A program made the position numbers and the translations under genes. A DNA stretch of 64,000 nt. Origin: Azorhizobium sp965227945 (GTDB lineage: Bacteria > Pseudomonadota > Alphaproteobacteria > Rhizobiales > Xanthobacteraceae). Below the pieces are notes generated by a model. It was not told the DNA's origin, searched no databases, and saw only the letters and a program-made list of their open reading frames with translations. Location: assembly GCA_965227945.1 (NCBI GenBank), contig CBDDGQ010000005.1, forward strand, positions 620,001-684,000, in the 5' to 3' direction. Positions 59,597-64,000 of the stretch are shown here, one piece after another. Each line of letters begins with the position of its first letter. Position 1 is the first letter of the stretch.

Positions 59597-60817
59597 CTAT
59601 GCCGCGCGAATCGGCCCCGACAACCGCACGTGGCGGATGGCCTGACGGAAATGGGTGAAGGCCAGATGCAGGGTGCCGTCCGGCGCCTCGATGATGCTGG
59701 GGTAGGACAATTCCCGATTGCGCTTCTCGCTGGAATTGTTGGTCATGCAGAAGCCGTCGCCCAGCGCGATGTCGTGGATCTCCGGCCACGTGCGGCCATC
59801 GTCCGGGGAGAAGGCCAGCGCCACCGGCGCCCGGGGCGCGCCCCAGAAGGCGGTGCGGGCGGGGGTGGGGGCAGGCGCTGCCGGCACCAAGGCATCGGCG
59901 GCCGGCGCATCGTCCTCCAGATCGTCATAGAGCGAGACGCGCCGCTCGGTGGCGTCGGCGGCGCTGGAGCGGTTGAACACCAGCGCCAGCCGGCCATCGG
60001 CCAGGCGGATCCCCTGGATGGAGGAATTGTTGTTGGGCAGCGCGGTCGCTTCCGGCGCGCTCCAGGTGCGGCCATGGTCGGTGGAGCGGCTGAGATAGAC
60101 GTTGTCGGCCCAGCGGCTGCGGAACAGCGCGGTGAGCCCCTCCGGGCCGGGCACGATGTTCATGTGGACGCAGCCGAGACTCCCCGGCACCTCATGGGTG
60201 GACCAGGTGGCGCCGCCGTCGGAGGAGATCAGCACCTGGCTGATGTCATTATTCCCCACCCATTTCTCGCCCGGCGTGGTGCGGCACAGGAAGATGGGCA
60301 GCAGCCAGTCGCCATTGTCGAGGAGCACCGGCGGCTGGCGCACGAAGGTGCCGGGCCGGTCGATCAGCGGGCGCACCGGGCCGAAGGTGCGGCCCTCATC
60401 CTCCGATACCCGGCATTTGACGAGCGCGGTATCCTGGTTGCCGGACACCTGCGAGGTGAACAGCAGCCACAGCTTGCCGTCGGGGCCATAGGTGAGGATG
60501 GGGTTCTGCTCCGAGCGGGTCATGTCGTCGGACAGGCGCACCGGGACGGTCCAGGTGTCGCCGCCCGCCGGCAGGCGCGACAGCCAGGGGGAGATGTCCG
60601 GCACGCCTTCCTGGGTGCCGCCGAACCAGGTGCAGGCCAGATCCCCGTTGCGCAGCAGCAGCAGGTTGGCCGCGTGGTTCTGCACGCAGGGCGAGGGCAG
60701 GAAGGCCTCGCTGCGGCCGGGACCGGTGGCGCGCAGGCGGCCGTCCAGCACCAGCGGCGCCTCGGCGGCAGGGACGGGCGGGGCGGCAGGGATGGGTGCG
60801 GGCTGGGCAGCGGTCAT
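59597..60817 (-). CDS. Sialidase-family BNR-repeat protein, cytoplasmic
   Basis: The 406-residue protein has at least four Asp-box (BNR) motifs: SEDEGRTFG, SSDGGATWS, STDHGRTWS and SPDDGRTWP, typical of the six-bladed sialidase fold. There is no signal peptide, and the start is ATG 60817. A run VPAAPAPTPARTAF forms a flexible insert at about residue 320. Cytoplasmic BNR proteins occur in sugar or glycoside catabolic operons controlled by IclR or LacI regulators; true sialidase activity is not shown by sequence. It lies 41 bp after the IclR gene. Confidence 0.87.
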   Translation of the reverse strand: MTAAQPAPIPAAPPVPAAEAPLVLDGRLRATGPGRSEAFLPSPCVQNHAANLLLLRNGDLACTWFGGTQEGVPDISPWLSRLPAGGDTWTVPVRLSDDMTRSEQNPILTYGPDGKLWLLFTSQVSGNQDTALVKCRVSEDEGRTFGPVRPLIDRPGTFVRQPPVLLDNGDWLLPIFLCRTTPGEKWVGNNDISQVLISSDGGATWSTHEVPGSLGCVHMNIVPGPEGLTALFRSRWADNVYLSRSTDHGRTWSAPEATALPNNNSSIQGIRLADGRLALVFNRSSAADATERRVSLYDDLEDDAPAADALVPAAPAPTPARTAFWGAPRAPVALAFSPDDGRTWPEIHDIALGDGFCMTNNSSEKRNRELSYPSIIEAPDGTLHLAFTHFRQAIRHVRLSGPIRAA

Positions 60818-60858
60818 GACGAACTCCGAAAACGGGGGGCCGGGGCGCGGCGGGGCGG

Positions 60859-61665
60859 TCAGCCCTTGGCCTGCGCCACCGAGCCGAAGGACAAATGCAC
60901 GGCGCGGGAGAGGTCGGCGGCCACCCGCTGCACCTCAGGGGCGACGATGCGGACGAAATCGTCCAGGCTCATGCGCTCGGTATTGATGGTGGCGCTCACC
61001 CCCGCCACCGGCAGGCCGTCGGGGTCGAGCACGGCAGTGGCCACGGTGCGCAGGCCATAGGCATTCTCGCCGTCCGAGACCGCATAGCCGCGCTTGCGCA
61101 CCAGAGCGAGGCGATGCATCAGCTCGTCCACGTCGGTGAGGGTGCGCTCGGACAGCCGCACGCGATTGCTGCGGCGGAGCACGTCCTCGGCCTTCTCCGG
61201 CGGCAGGTGGGCCAGCATGGCGTGGCCGAGGGCGGCGCCATAGGCGCCGGTGCGCGAGCCGGTGCGGCGGTCGAGATTGATCTTCAGGTCGCTCTGCACC
61301 CGCTCCACATAGACCACGTCGGTGTCGTCCAGCATGCCCAGCGAGGCCGCCTCCACCAGATCGGGCACCAGCTCCGCCAGCAGCGGGCGGGCCAGCAGCT
61401 TGAGATTGCCGCGGGCCAGCGGCGTATAGCCCAGCTCCAGGCATTTCAGCGTCAGGCGATAGCGCCGGCTGTGCGGCACGGTGGCCAGATAGCCCAACTG
61501 GCACAAGGTGTTGACGAAGCGGAACGAGGTGCCGCGATCGAGCCCGGCGCGGCCGGCGATCTCGGTGATGGTGAGTTCCGGCAGCGTGGTGTCGAACGCG
61601 CGCAGCACGCCGAACGCCTTGACCACCGAATGGACGATGTTCTTGGGATTGTCGTCTGCTGCCAT
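60859..61665 (-). CDS. IclR-family transcriptional regulator
   Basis: The 268-residue protein has an N-terminal winged helix (VVKAFGVLRAFDTTLPELTITEI, then AGLDRGTSFRFVNTLCQLGYL) and a C-terminal IclR effector domain (DTDVVYVERVQSDLKINLD, ALGHAMLAHLPP, RGYAVSDGENAYGLRTVATAVLD, GVSATINTERMSL). It starts 12 bp after the SDR stop and probably controls the catabolic operon that also holds the BNR protein, SDR and ABC importer. Confidence 0.93.
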   Translation of the reverse strand: MAADDNPKNIVHSVVKAFGVLRAFDTTLPELTITEIAGRAGLDRGTSFRFVNTLCQLGYLATVPHSRRYRLTLKCLELGYTPLARGNLKLLARPLLAELVPDLVEAASLGMLDDTDVVYVERVQSDLKINLDRRTGSRTGAYGAALGHAMLAHLPPEKAEDVLRRSNRVRLSERTLTDVDELMHRLALVRKRGYAVSDGENAYGLRTVATAVLDPDGLPVAGVSATINTERMSLDDFVRIVAPEVQRVAADLSRAVHLSFGSVAQAKG

Positions 61666-61677
61666 GGGGACCGTCTC

Positions 61678-62391
61678 TTAGAGGGATGCACCGCCGCAGA
61701 CCGTGATCTGCTGCCCGGTGATGGCCCCGGCCTGGGGAGAGAGGAGGAAGGCCGCCAGCGCGGCGATCTCCTCCGGCTGCACGAAGCGGCCGATGGGCGG
61801 CAGGCGCGGCGGCGTGGCGCCGCGCGCGGGGTCCGTCAGCATCGGCGTCTCGGTGGCGCCGGGGGCGATCACATTGACCGTGACCCCGCGCGTCGCCAGT
61901 TCCATGGCCCAGGAGCGGGCGAGGCCCACCATGGCCGCCTTGGTGGCGGCATAGTGGCTCTTGCCCATGGCCCCGGTGCTGGTGCGCGAGCCGATCAGCA
62001 CGATGCGGCCCCCTGCGCCCAGGGTGGGGGCGAGGCGATCCCCCAGTTCGGAGGCCGCCGCCACATGCAGGCGCCACATGGCTGCCAGATCGTCCGCCTG
62101 GAGCGCGCCCAGGTCCGCCGTGCGCAGCACGCCGGCGGCATGCACGAAGGCGTCCAATGGGCCGACCGCCTCCAGCGCCGCCGCGCCGGCGCCGGGCTCG
62201 GCCAGATCCGCCGCCACGAAGCGCAGGTGCGGGTGGCCCAGCGGCACCGGCCGGCGGGCAAGGCCGGTGACCTGCCAGCCGTCCGCCAGCAGGCGTTCGA
62301 CGATGGCGAGGCCAATGCCGGAACTGGCACCGGTTACCAGCGCGTGGCGGGGGGCGGCGCTCTCGGGCGGGACGGGGGCCACCGGGCTCAA
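61678..62391 (-). CDS. Short-chain dehydrogenase/reductase
   Basis: The 237-residue SDR has the cofactor motif TGASSGIG, structural HAAG (FVHAAGVLR), the catalytic Ser in IGSRTSTGAMG and the YAATK catalytic Tyr/Lys. It ends in the family C-terminus (FLLSPQAGAITGQQITVCGGASL). A TTG start at 62391 overlaps the binding-protein stop (TTGA); a GTG at 62382 is the alternative. It probably oxidises a sugar- or alcohol-type substrate of the catabolic operon. Confidence 0.9.
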   Translation of the reverse strand: MSPVAPVPPESAAPRHALVTGASSGIGLAIVERLLADGWQVTGLARRPVPLGHPHLRFVAADLAEPGAGAAALEAVGPLDAFVHAAGVLRTADLGALQADDLAAMWRLHVAAASELGDRLAPTLGAGGRIVLIGSRTSTGAMGKSHYAATKAAMVGLARSWAMELATRGVTVNVIAPGATETPMLTDPARGATPPRLPPIGRFVQPEEIAALAAFLLSPQAGAITGQQITVCGGASL

Positions 62392-63464
62392 CCCGTGTAC
62401 GCCTTGGCTTCGGCGGCCACCTTGGCGGGGTCGAAGGCGTTGATGTCGGCGATCAGGTCATTGGTGTAGAAGGTGTTCAGCTCGCCGATCTTGTAGTTGA
62501 AGATCTGCGCTTCCTGGCGGAATTCTTCCGGGTTGATCTGGCCCATCTTGTAGTCGGGATAGGGCGGCTTGTAGAGCTGGATGCGGCGGGAGATGCCCTG
62601 GAGCACCGCCTTGATGGCGTCCTCGGTGCTGGCGCCGCGCGGGGCGGTCTCGGGATACATCTTCAGGAACGCCCGCGCCCCGGCTTCCGGGCTGGCCAAA
62701 AGGAACAGCGAGGACTTGGCCACCGAGCGGCCGAGGCCCACCGCCAGCGCCCGGTCCTTCTCCATGAAGGCCTTGCGGGCGGTGAGGAACTGGCCGCCGA
62801 TCATCGGCAGATTGTCCGGCCGGGCGACGATGCGCATCTCGATGCCGGCGCCCTCGATCTGGCCGAAGCCGGTGTCGTAATAGGCCAGAGCGTCGATGGC
62901 ATCGCGCTGCAAGGCCACGCCGGCCTGGATGCCGTTGCCCACCGCGATCCACTTCACGTCGGCGTCGGGGTCGATGCCCATGTTCTTGAGGATGTTGCGG
63001 GTGACCGGATATTCGGTGCTGCCGAAGTCCGAGACGCCGATGCGCAGCCCCTTGAGGCCGGCATAGGTCTTCACCGCCGAGCCGGGCTTCACCGCCACGT
63101 CCCATTTATAGGGATAGGTATATTCGTAATAATTGAGCGCGCCCTGCCACTCGCCCTTGGCCAGCAGCGGCAGGCCGAAGGAGGGCACGCCGATGCCGAT
63201 GTCCACGTCGCCCTTGTCGATGGCGATCTGCACATTGGCGTTGGTGCCCAGCGCCGCCGGCACGATGGTGAAGCCCTCGGCCTTGTTGTAGCCGAGCGCC
63301 TCGCCGATCAGCGTGCTGATGACCGCGGGGCCCATGGCTTTCAGGCCCACGCCGAACTTCAGCGGGCGCAGGTCGGCGGCGGCGGCAAGGCGGGGGCCGG
63401 CGAGCACGGCGGCGGTAAAGGCGCCGCTGGCCAGCAGCCATTGGCGGCGTGTGAAGTCGGTCAT
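62388..63464 (-). CDS. NitT/TauT-type ABC transporter substrate-binding protein
   Basis: Start ATG 63464 with GGAGG upstream gives 358 residues. It has a Tat-like signal (FTRRQWLLASGAFTAAVLAGP) and then the NMT1/THI5-like fold: KFGVGLKAMGPAVISTLIGEALGY, GDVDIGIGVPSFGLPLL, GLRIGVSDFGSTEYPVTRNILKN and ALQRDAIDALAYYDTGFG. It is periplasmic. The family binds taurine, nitrate, pyrimidine precursors or aromatics. It lies 68 bp after the permease gene. Confidence 0.92.
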   Translation of the reverse strand: MTDFTRRQWLLASGAFTAAVLAGPRLAAAADLRPLKFGVGLKAMGPAVISTLIGEALGYNKAEGFTIVPAALGTNANVQIAIDKGDVDIGIGVPSFGLPLLAKGEWQGALNYYEYTYPYKWDVAVKPGSAVKTYAGLKGLRIGVSDFGSTEYPVTRNILKNMGIDPDADVKWIAVGNGIQAGVALQRDAIDALAYYDTGFGQIEGAGIEMRIVARPDNLPMIGGQFLTARKAFMEKDRALAVGLGRSVAKSSLFLLASPEAGARAFLKMYPETAPRGASTEDAIKAVLQGISRRIQLYKPPYPDYKMGQINPEEFRQEAQIFNYKIGELNTFYTNDLIADINAFDPAKVAAEAKAYTG

Positions 63465-63532
63465 GGTGGCGTCCTCCCAGATGGTCTGGCGTTTCTTATC
63501 GACTTGGCTTCGATGCGGCGCGGGGCGCCGGG

Positions 63533-64000
63533 CTATTTGGCGCCCCGGTTGCCCCAATGGACCACGCGCAGTTCCAGGCGCCGCACCAAGGTGTGCAGCA
63601 GGATGCCGAGCGCCCCGAGGATCACCAAAGCGGCGAACACGCCGGCCACATCGGTGACCGCCTGGGCCTGGGTGATGACCACGCCCATGCCCTGCTGCGC
63701 GCCGAGGAATTCGGCGACGATGGTGCCCAGCAGGGCATAGACCACCGCCATGTCCAAACCGGCGAAGATGAAGGGGGCCGCGTGCGGCAGCTTCACCAGC
63801 CAATAGGTTTCCAGCCGGCTGGCGGACAGCGAGCGCATGAGGTCCAGCTTCTCCGGCTCCACCGAGCGCAGGCCGGTGAAGCTGTTGATCAGCACCGGAA
63901 AGAACGCCAGCAGCGCCGAGATGGCGATCTTCGAGCCGTCGCCGAAGCCGAACCAGATGACGATCAGCGGCGCGATGGCCACCTTCGGCAGGCTCTGCAG
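63533..64000 (-). CDS. NitT/TauT-type ABC transporter permease, partial (cut by right edge)
   Basis: The C-terminal 155 residues of a permease are present, with the 5' part beyond the window. Transmembrane helices include APLIVIWFGFGDGSKIAISALLAFFP and AAPFIFAGLDMAVVYALLG. The EAA-type loop is the SLSASRLETYWLVKLPHAAP region. The frame is open to 64000 (LQSLPKVAIAPLIVIW), which is characteristic of the SsuC/TauC family. The ATPase gene is presumably further upstream, outside the window. Confidence 0.88.
   Translation of the reverse strand: MQSLPKVAIAPLIVIWFGFGDGSKIAISALLAFFPVLINSFTGLRSVEPEKLDLMRSLSASRLETYWLVKLPHAAPFIFAGLDMAVVYALLGTIVAEFLGAQQGMGVVITQAQAVTDVAGVFAALVILGALGILLHTLVRRLELRVVHWGNRGAK

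Overview
The window is high-GC DNA (roughly 65-70 % by eye) from an alphaproteobacterium, most likely a Hyphomicrobiales member of the Xanthobacteraceae/Bradyrhizobium type. The clues are an amino acid:[carrier protein] ligase operon of the kind first described in Bradyrhizobium, an Irr-type iron control element, and the general gene content. That assignment is inference. No rRNA, tRNA, CRISPR array, integrase or insertion sequence was seen. Nearly all genes sit in compact operons with 4-26 bp start/stop overlaps.

Layout. (1) 1-3574, minus: carrier protein, acyl-CoA dehydrogenase-like protein, class II aaRS-like amino acid:CP ligase and a two-lobed alpha/beta hydrolase cut by the left edge. 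Together they look like a small thiotemplate pathway of unknown product. (2) 4070-5338: serA. (3) 5559-12300, minus: a nine-gene operon with an FCD/GntR regulator, a PotABCD-like ABC importer, a cobalt-type nitrile hydratase/thiocyanate hydrolase-like enzyme whose beta subunit is split into two genes, and an isochorismatase-family hydrolase. This looks like uptake and two-step hydrolysis of a nitrile-like compound. (4) 12856-34127, plus: an about 5,978-residue autotransporter built of nested repeats, followed by a TPR-sulfotransferase and, in 8-bp overlap with it, a TPR-heptosyltransferase-like protein. This is a candidate surface-adhesin system with its own modification enzymes. (5) 34186-36675: aldehyde and alcohol dehydrogenases with an FNR/CRP-like palindrome upstream. 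(6) 36996-40897: a periplasmic HAD phosphatase and a DUF1501/DUF1800 pair. (7) 41189-51610, minus: eleven contiguous genes (HAD-IB phosphatase, class III aminotransferase, arginase-like, DMT, hydrolase, FemAB/GNAT, DMT, DUF2147, histidine kinase, sigma-54 response regulator, MipA), nearly all overlapping. The pathway is not recognised. (8) 51939-56335, plus: a P1B-like ATPase lacking the CPx motif with a near-consensus Irr box overlapping its promoter, then an ABC-F protein and a secreted protein of unknown function. (9) 56433-57935, minus: a YciE/F ferritin-like protein, a membrane protein and a 25-residue membrane peptide. (10) 58230-64000, minus: a frameshifted M20 amidohydrolase, a BNR sialidase-family protein, an IclR regulator, an SDR, and the binding protein and permease of a NitT/TauT-type ABC importer cut by the right edge.

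The three most promising under-described systems are the giant autotransporter with its two linked TPR enzymes, the amino acid:CP ligase/dehydrogenase/hydrolase operon, and the eleven-gene aminotransferase-arginase-FemAB operon that ends in its own two-component system and outer-membrane protein.
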